A DNA stretch of 64,000 nt from Halobacteriovoraceae bacterium (GTDB lineage Bacteria; Bdellovibrionota; Bacteriovoracia; Bacteriovoracales; Bacteriovoracaceae), in the NCBI GenBank assembly GCA_002707495.1, contig PAMZ01000005.1, positions 1 to 64,000 of the forward strand. The letters are read 5' to 3'. The translations under genes and the position numbers were made by a program. The notes under the pieces are model-generated. The model had not been told where the DNA came from. It saw only the letters and a program-made list of their open reading frames with translations, and did not search any database. The stretch's first letter is position 1. Each line of letters opens with the position of its first letter. Positions 47,834-56,415 of this stretch are shown here, piece by piece.

Positions 47834-48889
47834 ATGCTCAACCAAACCCTTAAATTCTCACTAGCTCTAGTTCTACTGAGTACCGTGAGCTTGGGCTTTG
47901 CCCAATCTAAGAAGCCAGCTTTTGCTGAAGAACTGGTTAAATCGAGATTTGCTAGCTGGGGAATTGATCCAAGCTATAAAAAAAGCTCGATCAATCTTTT
48001 AGAGTCTTGGAAAAAATTTAATCAACAAAAAGAAATCGTCGTCGCAGTAGTGGATACTGGAATCCAATATAATCATCCCTACTTAAAGGATAACCTCATT
48101 GCTGCTCAAGGTGCTGTCTCTGATAAAAACTTCGGAGTAGACTTTTCAACAAGCGCACCAACGATGACTCCCAAAGATAGTCATGGTCACGGAACCCACG
48201 TAGCTGGAATTGTTAAGAGCGTTTATCCTAATGTGAAAATCATGGCGCTTAAGTATTATAATCCCCAAGCTTCTGGGCAAACGAATTTGAATTCAACTAT
48301 CAAAGCTTTAAAATATGCTGTTGATCAAAACGTAGATATTATCAACTACTCAGGTGGTGGTCCAGAGCCTTCAGAGCAAGAAAAGAAAATCCTAATGGAA
48401 GCAGAAAGCAAAGGAATTCTAATTATCGCAGCAGCGGGTAATGAAAAATCTGATATCGATAAAAAACAAAACGCTTACTACCCAGCAAGTTATGGTCTTT
48501 CAAATATTATTACGGTGGGAGCTCATGATGAATTTAACAAGATCATCTCATCTTCAAACTATGGTAAAAAATCAGTAGATATCGCAGCTCCAGGATTTAG
48601 AATTAGATCTGCCATTCCAGGAAATGGAGCCGGACTTATGACGGGAACGAGTCAGGCAACAGCTTTTGTTTCAGGTGTTGCTGCACTAGTTAAGGCAAAC
48701 TACCCAAAACTTAATTATCAACAAGTGAAAAATATCATCCTAAGCTCTTCGGTTAAGGTTCAGACACTTAAAGGAAAAGTCCTTGGCGGTGGAAAACTTG
48801 ACGCAGCGAGGGCATTAGAGGTAGCAGGATTTGTTAATCAAAGACTTTATCCAAATGCTGCTGGCAGAACTGTAGCTCGTAAAAAGTAA
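47834..48889 (+). CDS. Secreted subtilisin-like serine protease (S8)
   Basis: 351 residues with a signal peptide ending near FAQ. The S8 triad is complete: Asp74 in VVDTGIQ, His119 in HGHGTHVAG and Ser273 in GTSQATAF, with the oxyanion AAAGNE near 201. There is only a short prosegment-like stretch before the catalytic domain and no C-terminal extension. It should be an exported endopeptidase acting in the periplasm or outside the cell; predatory bacteria secrete such proteases. The ATG at 47834 follows AGGAC. Confidence 0.93.
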   Translation: MLNQTLKFSLALVLLSTVSLGFAQSKKPAFAEELVKSRFASWGIDPSYKKSSINLLESWKKFNQQKEIVVAVVDTGIQYNHPYLKDNLIAAQGAVSDKNFGVDFSTSAPTMTPKDSHGHGTHVAGIVKSVYPNVKIMALKYYNPQASGQTNLNSTIKALKYAVDQNVDIINYSGGGPEPSEQEKKILMEAESKGILIIAAAGNEKSDIDKKQNAYYPASYGLSNIITVGAHDEFNKIISSSNYGKKSVDIAAPGFRIRSAIPGNGAGLMTGTSQATAFVSGVAALVKANYPKLNYQQVKNIILSSSVKVQTLKGKVLGGGKLDAARALEVAGFVNQRLYPNAAGRTVARKK

Positions 48890-48952
48890 ATTGACCAAAG
48901 ACTCACAAACTTCCACTGGTAGTTTCTATAAAGTAAAGGTTAATATAAGCGT

Positions 48953-50584
48953 ATGGAAAAATTTAAACCGTACGCTTTTTTGTTTTTAGCGGCCCTGCTA
49001 TATGGACAAGGGTTTCCTAACCATCTCGGCTTTATCTTTCCACTAGGTCCAATTGCAGGAAGTGCTATTTTATTTTGGTACATCCTGAATGCTCAATCAA
49101 CAAAGTGTCGGCTTGGGTATTATCTCTTTTATAATTCGATACTTAACATCCATAGTTTCTCATGGATCACGGGAACCCTTCAAGAATTTGGAGCTTTGCC
49201 CTGGACCGCTGCCGCAGCGATGAACTCACTTTATGCTTTTGTTTTCAATCCCCATATTTGGATTTTCATTTTCATATTGAAATTAATTGAATCTCGAAAG
49301 CCAGAGTGGAAAGCGATCCTCTTTTCAAGCAACCTCAATACCTTGACGATAGCTACTGCGTTTACATTGATTGAGTATTATACCCCTCAGCAATTTCCTG
49401 TCATGTTGGGTCAGCCTTGGATTATTTTCGGTGGACATATTTATCTTGCAAGGATTTTTGGATTAGTTAGTTTTTCTTTCGTTTCTTATTTGGCCCTTGC
49501 GGAAATTCTACGTTTTAAAATTTATAAGACATTTTCAAAAACTCATTTCATTTCGATCTGTTTATTTATAGCATTAAATATTGGTTTAGGCATTCGGGAA
49601 CAATCTCATTTAAAAGCCAAGGCTAAACTTCAAAAGAACTCCTTCCATGTGAGAATGGTTCAAGCGAATATTAGTAATTTCCTTAAAACTGAATCTGAGA
49701 AAGGTGGGTTTCACTCTGTAAGTACAGTCTTAGACCAATACGAAAAATTAAGCCTAGCAGATTCAGACGAAAAATTAGATTTAATTATCTGGCCTGAAAC
49801 AGCTTACCCCTATCCACTCTATTCAGATAAAGACAATATTTTAGCAACTCAGGTCCCAACTATTTTTACGACAATTGCCTATCAAATGAATGCACCCATT
49901 TTATTTGGAGGCTACGATCACTTTAAAGATAACCCAGATGGTAGTTATTTTAAAACGGAACATAACGCAGCACTTTTTGTTAATACTCTTGGCCAACTCG
50001 AAGAGACTTATCATAAACATATCCTTATTCCCTTTGGAGAAACACTCCCTTTTGGTCCTCTAAATGAGCCTTTAAGCAAAGTATTAACTGAGATGGCTTT
50101 TTTCAAAGAAGGAGAGAAAAAACCCATTTTTGAGACAGAAAATGGATTAAAATTTCTCACCACAATTTGTTATGAAAAGCTTAGACCGGAGTTTTTAAGA
50201 GACTATTTAAATCAGGCCAAACAACATCCAGATATCATGATCAACCTAACCAATGACTCTTGGTACGGAAATACACTTGAACCAGAACTACACCTCTTTT
50301 TAGCTCGCTGGAGAAGTGCCGAGCTCAATATGGCAACCTTGCGTTCAACCAACACAGGTGTCTCTGTCTATATAGATCGCTATGGAAATGAGAGAGAAAG
50401 ACTCGACTATGGAGTCACAGGAAATTTGGATGTGAAACTTCGTAAAGAGGATATGGTAACAAGCGGAGCAACATTGTTTCAAAAATATGGTGTCCTATGT
50501 TTGGTGGGACTCATAGGACTTCTCTTTCTTTTTCAGAGAATCTTGCTAAAATATAATCATGCTAAAAATACTTCTCATCCTTAG
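48953..50584 (+). CDS. lnt: Apolipoprotein N-acyltransferase
   Basis: 543 residues. Inner-membrane enzyme that adds the third acyl chain to lipoproteins. The N-terminal half has six or so membrane helices; the C-terminal nitrilase domain contains the triad IWPETAYP (Glu), KHILIPFGE (Lys before it) and TTICYEK (Cys). The C-terminal helix LVGLIGLLFLF closes it. Its presence agrees with the many lipoproteins in the window. No strong ribosome site; AAAGG is 12 bases upstream. It overlaps the next gene by 26 bases. Confidence 0.94.
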   Translation: MEKFKPYAFLFLAALLYGQGFPNHLGFIFPLGPIAGSAILFWYILNAQSTKCRLGYYLFYNSILNIHSFSWITGTLQEFGALPWTAAAAMNSLYAFVFNPHIWIFIFILKLIESRKPEWKAILFSSNLNTLTIATAFTLIEYYTPQQFPVMLGQPWIIFGGHIYLARIFGLVSFSFVSYLALAEILRFKIYKTFSKTHFISICLFIALNIGLGIREQSHLKAKAKLQKNSFHVRMVQANISNFLKTESEKGGFHSVSTVLDQYEKLSLADSDEKLDLIIWPETAYPYPLYSDKDNILATQVPTIFTTIAYQMNAPILFGGYDHFKDNPDGSYFKTEHNAALFVNTLGQLEETYHKHILIPFGETLPFGPLNEPLSKVLTEMAFFKEGEKKPIFETENGLKFLTTICYEKLRPEFLRDYLNQAKQHPDIMINLTNDSWYGNTLEPELHLFLARWRSAELNMATLRSTNTGVSVYIDRYGNERERLDYGVTGNLDVKLRKEDMVTSGATLFQKYGVLCLVGLIGLLFLFQRILLKYNHAKNTSHP

Positions 50585-51071
50585 TTTTTTATTCACTTCG
50601 TGTGCAAGTTACGAGAGGTATCGCCAAATCACAGAAGAGCTAGATATTCCCTCTAAAGTTTATAAAGCCGACTTCAACCAAACTTGGCAAGCTGTCCTAC
50701 AAATCATGAAAAGATTTGATGTATCATACAATAACCAAGAGGCAGGAAAGATTAAAACTCGGTGGATGGATAATACTCTCCAGGTAAATTTCACAGATTC
50801 ATTTGGTTCAAGCGATGCTGTAAAAGCAGCTGAATTCAAACTACTGATAAATGTTGCTGAGGGTTTTAGTTATGGAAGAAAGGTCACTAAAGTGACTGTA
50901 TTCAAACGCCAAAGAATAGAGAGAGATTTTCTCCAAGGTTGGAAGGAAATCCCCACAGATGGAATTCAAGAAAAAACTCTTCTTTATAGAATCGGTGTTA
51001 TTATCGACAATGATAATAAACTGCGAGAGATCGATAAGCTTAAAGAAAAAGAAGCATTAGAGAATTTTTAA
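50559..51071 (+). CDS. Lipoprotein (hypothetical)
   Basis: 170 residues with the lipobox FTSC (Cys15). The mature part contains a compact alpha/beta domain (FNQTWQAVLQIMKRFDVSY, followed by several strands) reminiscent of the small BamC/YbjP-like outer-membrane lipoprotein fold, ending in a charged helix. It begins within the end of lnt, the lipoprotein-maturation gene, and is translated with it. No specific function can be assigned. Confidence 0.65.
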   Translation: MLKILLILSFLFTSCASYERYRQITEELDIPSKVYKADFNQTWQAVLQIMKRFDVSYNNQEAGKIKTRWMDNTLQVNFTDSFGSSDAVKAAEFKLLINVAEGFSYGRKVTKVTVFKRQRIERDFLQGWKEIPTDGIQEKTLLYRIGVIIDNDNKLREIDKLKEKEALENF

Positions 51072-51926
51072 TTAGATTTTAAATTCTTTTAAAGCAACCT
51101 TATTCCAATATATTCTCTTTACTGATAGATTCCCATCAGGCGATTTTTCATCATTGATGAGTGATAATGCGTAATCAAGTTCTCCGTGAATATCGCTATA
51201 TTTTTTCTTTTGAATCATTTTAAGCATAGGCATCTTAGCATCTTTAAAATCCAAATCACCGATGACTTTAATAGCTGTTTTCACTATATGAGAACGCTTT
51301 CGATTGCCTTTCACTCCAACGTAATTCTGCTTATTATACAGCATCTTCCAAACATAGGGAGCAAGCTTAGTCAGGTTCATTTCCTTTATGTTTTGAAGCG
51401 CTTGATGCCTTACAATAAGAGATTTATCTTCAAGTAATCTGGCATAGATCCCATCATATTGTTTTTGATCGAGATGAAGTAACACTTTGAGAGCTGCAAG
51501 CCTTAACATCCAATTCGGATGCTTAGTAAACTTTGAAATAAAAGGAGCCGACTTCTTCCCCATAATACGGCCAAGCATATAAGTAGCAATCCATCTATTT
51601 TGATCTGGATAATCTGAACTTTTCATCACTTTTATAAGCGTGGGAACAGCATCTTGTTTTAACTTCAATGATTCAGCCTTGAGAAGTTCCAAATGTTGCT
51701 TACCCCTAGGTACTTTTAAATATAGGGCTTCAAGAGGGGTTTCTGGCTTAACGATATTTCTTTTTGCAACGGGCTCAGTTTTTGGTTCTTTTGTTAAAGA
51801 ATCTACAACTTTTTTCTCAACGGTTTTAGTTTGTTTCGACTTTTGTTGGTACTTAGGAATCCAAGTTTTTTGGTTTGCAAGTGCAGTGGTACTTAGACAC
51901 AAACTTAGCAGGATTAATTTAGTCAT
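51072..51926 (-). CDS. Secreted HEAT-repeat protein
   Basis: 284 residues with a signal peptide ending near ALA. Residues 75-265 consist of HEAT-like helical pairs (AVPTLIKVMKSSDYP, WMLRLAALKVLLHLDQKQ, LIVRHQALQNIKEMN). Such repeats serve protein binding; here the location is periplasmic. It shares orientation with the neighbouring membrane protein gene, 19 bases upstream, so the two may form one unit. Confidence 0.72.
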   Translation of the reverse strand: MTKLILLSLCLSTTALANQKTWIPKYQQKSKQTKTVEKKVVDSLTKEPKTEPVAKRNIVKPETPLEALYLKVPRGKQHLELLKAESLKLKQDAVPTLIKVMKSSDYPDQNRWIATYMLGRIMGKKSAPFISKFTKHPNWMLRLAALKVLLHLDQKQYDGIYARLLEDKSLIVRHQALQNIKEMNLTKLAPYVWKMLYNKQNYVGVKGNRKRSHIVKTAIKVIGDLDFKDAKMPMLKMIQKKKYSDIHGELDYALSLINDEKSPDGNLSVKRIYWNKVALKEFKI

Positions 51927-51944
51927 TATAGTTTCCTTCCTGGG

Positions 51945-52805
51945 CTATCCCAGCATTTTTTCAAATTCGCTCAAAAGATCTTCAGGAGATTTTTCGTCTC
52001 CACTAGAAGCTTCTTCTTCCTCAGGAGGTGCAGCTGCCATAGGTTCTTCAACTTTTTGAGCTGGCTCCTCTACAGGTGCTTCAGCAGCAGGCTCCGCAAC
52101 TTCAGGAGCTTGTTCTGGCTCCGCAACTTCCGGAGCTTGTTCTGGCTCAGGAACCGAGCCTCCACCTTCGGCGAGTGCTTTTTTCAATTGTTCATTTTCT
52201 TGCTTAAAGCGCTTTAAGTCTGCAAGGTCATCTGCGATGACATTGAACTGCTCCAACTCTTCTTTGAGCTTATCGCGCTCGCTAGTCAGTTCTCCCAGTT
52301 TAGAAGAAAGCTCGGCAGTATCTCCGCCTCCGTCATTTAAAAGAGCTTCTAACTCCTCTATGCGTTCTTGCTTTGCCTTAACATTTCCTGAGAGTTCAAT
52401 GTTTTTCTTTTCGATATCTTGGAGTACATTGTTTTTTTCAGTTAATTGAGCCTGCAGCCTAGAAACTTCTGCGCGCAAGGCTTCGTCCCCCCCAGCGCTA
52501 CCCGCAGTTGCTTGACCAGAGCCTGCTAATTGGTCCAATGGGAATACCGATGGGATTCCAGAAGGATCAACATCTATTCCACCACCTCTAAAAAGAGATG
52601 ACTTCAAAGCAGTAGAGTTTTGAATAATGGAATCAAGATAGTTTTTGACAACAGAAGCCGGGATCTGATGTTTTAGATTGTGATATTTCTTTCGATTATA
52701 AATATAAAGTGAAACGAGGAGTGTTGCGACAATGACGAAAACGCCAATCTCTAGAAAAAAGATTTCCTCTGTGTATTTATCTACGTAATTTATTAAAGCG
52801 TTCAA
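51945..52805 (-). CDS. Membrane protein with a coiled coil and Pro/Glu-rich repeats
   Basis: About 286 residues. The preferred start is TTG at 52805, because GGAGGGAG lies just upstream of it; an ATG at 52817 adds four residues and has no site before it. One N-terminal membrane helix (FVIVATLLVSLYIY) follows a short periplasmic stretch, then a cytoplasmic coiled coil (about 105-200), a Pro/Glu/Ala-rich linker with duplicated EPEQAPEVA, and a short C-terminal helix (EDLLSEFEKML). The layout resembles division or polar scaffold proteins such as ZipA or EzrA, but this is only by architecture. Confidence 0.68.
   Translation of the reverse strand: MNALINYVDKYTEEIFFLEIGVFVIVATLLVSLYIYNRKKYHNLKHQIPASVVKNYLDSIIQNSTALKSSLFRGGGIDVDPSGIPSVFPLDQLAGSGQATAGSAGGDEALRAEVSRLQAQLTEKNNVLQDIEKKNIELSGNVKAKQERIEELEALLNDGGGDTAELSSKLGELTSERDKLKEELEQFNVIADDLADLKRFKQENEQLKKALAEGGGSVPEPEQAPEVAEPEQAPEVAEPAAEAPVEEPAQKVEEPMAAAPPEEEEASSGDEKSPEDLLSEFEKMLG
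52090..52143. repeat. Tandem 27-base duplication
   Basis: Two copies (52090-52116 and 52117-52143) that differ at one base and encode the repeated EPEQAPEVA of the membrane protein. It is likely a recent length change in a disordered linker. Confidence 0.85.
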
Positions 52806-52888
52806 GACTCCCTCCATGGATTCACACTATGCTTCATTATAAAATTATAGGTATTTAGAAGATCTTTTGCAAACGCTAAAAATCTGCC

Positions 52889-53737
52889 TTACCTGCTGAT
52901 TTTACCGATGATTTGAGAGTATAAAGGCTGTGCGGCAGCTATAATTGAATCATTAAATGGGGAATACACCTGACCAGAAAAGTCCGTTACAGAGATTCCT
53001 GCCTCAGCGCAAACTAAATATCCTGCTGCGACATCCCAAGGCTTTAAACTTTTCTCCCAATAAGCATCAAAATTTCCACAGGCAACGTAACAAAGCTCTA
53101 AAGCAGCACACCCTAACCTTCTAACAGCTCTAGCTCCCGTTATATTTTTCTTAAAGGCCGAAAGCTGTTGCTCAAATCTATTGTCCATCTCATAAATTGG
53201 CGCAGGAGAGAATATGCATTGGCTCGGAGACTTTTCATTCACCTTATTTTCAAGTGGATATTTTCTCAACGGATTTATTCGGTAATCTATTAAAAAAGCT
53301 CCTAAGTTTTTACCAGCGTAAAAACACTCTCCAGAGTGAGGGTTGTAAACCAAACCAACGAGAGTCTCTCCTCGACTTAAAAGCGCTATAGAAATAGCAA
53401 AGATAGGGATTCCGTTCACAAAATTATTAGTACCATCCAGGGGATCTATCACCCATAGGTAGTCTTTATTCTTCCAATCTTTTTTGGCACTTTCATAATC
53501 GAGGTAATCTGATTCCTCCGCCATGATTTCATGATCAGGAAAAATTTTTGCAAGTCTTTGTTTTATATACTCCTCTGATTCTTGATCTGCTTTTGAAGCG
53601 ATCCCTTCTATTCCTTTATCAATAACTTCAAGATGATGCCGCTTTTTTTGAAATTTAAGAAGTATCTCCCCTGCTTCATAGGCAATATCCTGCACAAGCT
53701 CAATGGTATCACTCAAATTGTCCCTAGAAATCTTCAC
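52889..53737 (-). CDS. Inositol monophosphatase-family phosphatase
   Basis: About 282 residues. The metal-binding motifs are VIDPLDGTNNFVNG and KPWDVAAGYLVC, with the preceding EEES site in IMAEESDYL. The family includes SuhB, CysQ and archaeal-type phosphatases; substrate specificity is not clear here, though the sequence is closest in pattern to inositol-1-phosphatase. The second GTG at 53737 is taken as start because AAAGG is correctly spaced; the first GTG at 53746 sits in that site. It overlaps yacG by 14 bases. Confidence 0.9.
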   Translation of the reverse strand: MKISRDNLSDTIELVQDIAYEAGEILLKFQKKRHHLEVIDKGIEGIASKADQESEEYIKQRLAKIFPDHEIMAEESDYLDYESAKKDWKNKDYLWVIDPLDGTNNFVNGIPIFAISIALLSRGETLVGLVYNPHSGECFYAGKNLGAFLIDYRINPLRKYPLENKVNEKSPSQCIFSPAPIYEMDNRFEQQLSAFKKNITGARAVRRLGCAALELCYVACGNFDAYWEKSLKPWDVAAGYLVCAEAGISVTDFSGQVYSPFNDSIIAAAQPLYSQIIGKISR

Positions 53738-53945
53738 CGAGGTCACCTTTCGCTAATAATTCTTCCAGTTTTTCTGGGTCTTCAGCGTACAAACTATAAT
53801 CTCTTCCGCTAACTTTATATCCCTCTGTCAGCCATTGGCCCATATCAATCATTTTACATTTTTCGCAACAAAAAGGACGAAACTCAGAATCATAATAGTT
53901 GAAATTCGTTTTGCAATTAGGACATTTCACTTCTAACTTTTTCAT
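53724..53945 (-). CDS. yacG: YacG-like zinc protein (DNA gyrase inhibitor family)
   Basis: 73 residues from ATG 53945, overlapping the upstream gene's stop (ATGA). CPNCKTNFNY and CCEKCKMIDMGQWL give the four zinc-ligand cysteines and the family motif. YacG proteins bind DNA gyrase and inhibit it in E. coli. A short acidic C-terminus follows. It lies between a class IV aminotransferase and a phosphatase in one operon. Confidence 0.85.
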   Translation of the reverse strand: MKKLEVKCPNCKTNFNYYDSEFRPFCCEKCKMIDMGQWLTEGYKVSGRDYSLYAEDPEKLEELLAKGDLGEDF

Positions 53946-54703
53946 AATTCCCTCAGCCATTTCTCAAACTCAAGACACAGTTGATTTTGTGTTTTAAATT
54001 CTCGACTTTCTATACTCCTCACAGGAGTAAGAAGTTTAACACTATTTACAGCGAATGCCGACTCAAAGTCCGCTAGTTCGGAAAAGTCCAACTCCTGCTC
54101 ATAAAGCTCAAAACCTAGGCTCATCAAAAACTCTCGAAAAAGCTCTAACCCGATACTATTAAAACTATAAGCTAGCCTAGGAGTCACGAAAAGATTCCCT
54201 CTTCGAAAGACTATTCTAGAAGTTGAAATCTCTAAAATTTTTTGTTCTGGACTTACAAAAAGAGCATCTTGGGCCCCCTTCAAAATCGCTTGTTTTTTTC
54301 CTAGCAAGCTTTCGAAATAACTTCCAGCTTTATGTTTCCAGGCAAATATTGTGTAAGGTGAACGGATTGACTCTAGAGAAATACTCTCAAGGCTTTTTGG
54401 GAGTTCTCCTTGCTGAATCTTTAATTTGCCGTCGCAAAGTCCAATGCCACAACGATTGGAGGCTGGCTTCAAGCTTTCAAAGGTTAGTCTAAAGTAATGG
54501 TTAGGAAATCTTATAAAATCAAGGTTTTCTAAAGGATAAAAATTGTAAAACTGGGATTCAGAAAGCCTAGAGTTGAAATAATAGGAGTTCACACTTTCAA
54601 AGAATCGATTTAGATGAGATTCAAATTTAGGCACTTTACCATCTAGACTTCTAAAACTTGTGAAGATTGACTCGCCGTATAAAGAGCTTCGACTTATTCC
54701 CAT
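53942..54703 (-). CDS. Class IV aminotransferase (PabC/IlvE fold)
   Basis: 253 residues of the fold-type IV PLP family. YGESIFTSFRS at the start is a motif of aminodeoxychorismate lyases and branched-chain aminotransferases, FAWKHKAGSYF contains the candidate PLP lysine, and LEISTSRIVFRRG is the substrate-loop region. The C-terminal LLTPVRSIES is also typical. The family covers 4-amino-4-deoxychorismate lyase, D-amino-acid and branched-chain aminotransferases, and the sequence alone does not choose. It is divergent from the CoA operon, 51 bases away, which makes a valine aminotransferase function (making ketoisovalerate for PanB) worth considering. There is no Shine-Dalgarno before the ATG. 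Confidence 0.8.
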   Translation of the reverse strand: MGISRSSLYGESIFTSFRSLDGKVPKFESHLNRFFESVNSYYFNSRLSESQFYNFYPLENLDFIRFPNHYFRLTFESLKPASNRCGIGLCDGKLKIQQGELPKSLESISLESIRSPYTIFAWKHKAGSYFESLLGKKQAILKGAQDALFVSPEQKILEISTSRIVFRRGNLFVTPRLAYSFNSIGLELFREFLMSLGFELYEQELDFSELADFESAFAVNSVKLLTPVRSIESREFKTQNQLCLEFEKWLREL

Positions 54704-54754
54704 ATACAGCCATATAACATTGCTTAGCCTATTCTGTCATGATAGTTACAACCC

Positions 54755-55669
54755 GTGGAAAATAAAAAGAATATAAGCATTATCGGCTATGGAAACCAAG
54801 CTCGAGCATGGGCTTTAAACCTTAAAGACTCTGGTTACAAAGTAACGATAGGATTGCGGTCTGGATCACCTTCTAAAAATCTTGCTACGGCAAAAGGTTT
54901 TTCTGTTTTTGATTACGAGAGTGAACCCATAGAGTCAGAGATCTGTGTTATCTTAACGCCTGATAATACTCACATTCAAATCTTAGAAAGAATTAAAAAT
55001 CCAAACTGTCTATTTGTCTTTGCCCACGGCTTTTCCGTTACCGCTGGAAATCTTAAAACTCTATTTCCAAAAACTAAGTTTGCCCTTCTAGCACCTAAAG
55101 CTATTGCTAGTGAACTAAGATTCAGGTTTGAGACAAATCAATCTTTGGCCGCTTTCTACTCACTTGAGTTCTGTGATCCAAAAGATGAAAAATCAATCAA
55201 AGATTTAGCTGAAGCTATCGGGATAAGAAATCTCTACCCTACAACTTTTCAAGAAGAAACCCAGGCAGATTTATTTTCTGAGCAAGCTCTTCTCTGTTCA
55301 GTTCTTCCCTATACGATAAATTTAGCCTTCCAGACATTAATAGAGCGTGGGTATAAAAAAGAGCTCGCATTTTATGAGTGTTTTGTTGAGGCGAAACTTA
55401 TTGTTGATGCTCTTCTTAAAGTCGGGCCAGAAGCATTTTTCGATTTTATTAGCCCTAATGCCTTAATAGGTTCTGAAAAAGGTCGTCTAGAATTAATTGA
55501 TAATGACTTTAAACAAAAATTTCAAAAATTACTCAATGATGTTCAAGATCCCAAACACCTTCAGGACTTAAGTTCTGCGGATGTTTTAAATACTAAAAAA
55601 TCAGTCAATGAATTTTGGAAAGGACAAAGCCTAAATAAAGTCTATCAAGAATTAAAGGAAACATTATGA
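54755..55669 (+). CDS. KARI-like reductase, putative ketopantoate reductase
   Basis: 304 residues similar to class I ketol-acid reductoisomerase (IlvC). The Rossmann domain has GYGNQARAWALNL and GLRSGSPSKN for NADPH, AHGF with His91, and APK at 113-115. The knotted domain keeps the four metal ligands, Asp172 and Glu176 in DLFSEQALLC, Glu208 and Glu212 in ECFVEAKLIVD. The loop corresponding to the KARI substrate-binding serine region is altered (FISPNALIGS). It is the first gene before panB, coaX, coaBC and panC, with an ATGA overlap to panB, and no panE or other ilv genes are nearby. Corynebacterium IlvC can reduce ketopantoate, so this protein most likely fills the PanE step (inference). The start is GTG with no ribosome binding site. 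Confidence 0.85.
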   Translation: MENKKNISIIGYGNQARAWALNLKDSGYKVTIGLRSGSPSKNLATAKGFSVFDYESEPIESEICVILTPDNTHIQILERIKNPNCLFVFAHGFSVTAGNLKTLFPKTKFALLAPKAIASELRFRFETNQSLAAFYSLEFCDPKDEKSIKDLAEAIGIRNLYPTTFQEETQADLFSEQALLCSVLPYTINLAFQTLIERGYKKELAFYECFVEAKLIVDALLKVGPEAFFDFISPNALIGSEKGRLELIDNDFKQKFQKLLNDVQDPKHLQDLSSADVLNTKKSVNEFWKGQSLNKVYQELKETL

Positions 55670-56415
55670 AAAAGACTGTTCGCTCACTTCAAAAAATGAA
55701 ACAAGATGGAGTTCGAATTCAGATGCTCACCTGTTATGACTTTCAGATGGCGGCAGTCTTAAACCAAACAGAACTAGATCTTATTCTGGTAGGTGATAGC
55801 GTAGGAAACGTTGTCCTTGGCTATGATACAACAGTGGAAGTAAGTCTAGAGGAAATGCAAATATTTGGAGCGGCTGTCAGAAGAGGGGCACCTGAAAAAT
55901 TCGTCGTGGTCGACATGCCTTTTGGTAGTTATGCCTCAATGGAGACTGGCCTTAAGAATGCTATCGAGCTTTATCAATCCACCAAAGCTGAAGCGTTAAA
56001 ACTTGAAGGGGCGAATCAAATCAATCTTGACCTGATAAAACGACTCACGGAGACTGGCATTGCAGTCATGGGCCATATTGGTCTGCAACCCCAGTCCGTG
56101 CATGCGCAAGGTGGATACTTCAAACACGGTAAAGAACAAATCGACAAAGAAAGACTTATGAGCGAAAGCTTGGCTCTTCAAGAAGCTGGTTGTTTTGCTA
56201 TTGTATTAGAATTTGTAGAAGAAAATCTGGCCCAGGAAATAAGTAAAGCGCTTACGATTCCAACAATTGGAATTGGCTCTGGTGTAAATGTTGATGGGCA
56301 AGTCCTTGTTATAAACGATTTGCTAGGAATGGGAGAAAACGCTCCCGGATTTGTGAAGCCTATTGCGAATCTCTTTCAGGTTAAAAAGCTCGCCATTGAA
56401 AAATACTTACAATGA
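55666..56415 (+). CDS. panB: 3-methyl-2-oxobutanoate hydroxymethyltransferase
   Basis: Makes ketopantoate from ketoisovalerate and methylenetetrahydrofolate. Motifs LTCYDFQMA, LVGDSVGNVVLG, VVDMPFGSY, MGHIGLQPQSV, EFVEENLA and GIGSGVNVDGQVLV are all canonical. 249 residues is slightly shorter than the usual 260-280. Both ends overlap neighbouring genes by four bases, so it is translated in series with the KARI-like protein and coaX. Confidence 0.96.
   Translation: MKKTVRSLQKMKQDGVRIQMLTCYDFQMAAVLNQTELDLILVGDSVGNVVLGYDTTVEVSLEEMQIFGAAVRRGAPEKFVVVDMPFGSYASMETGLKNAIELYQSTKAEALKLEGANQINLDLIKRLTETGIAVMGHIGLQPQSVHAQGGYFKHGKEQIDKERLMSESLALQEAGCFAIVLEFVEENLAQEISKALTIPTIGIGSGVNVDGQVLVINDLLGMGENAPGFVKPIANLFQVKKLAIEKYLQ

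Noticed and set aside
48895..48945. Short inverted repeat between the subtilase and lnt genes
   Set aside because: The stem has a mismatch and no T-run, too weak to call a terminator.
51640..52059. 139-residue plus-strand frame across the HEAT-repeat and membrane protein genes
   Set aside because: It crosses two genes on the other strand and has no support of its own.
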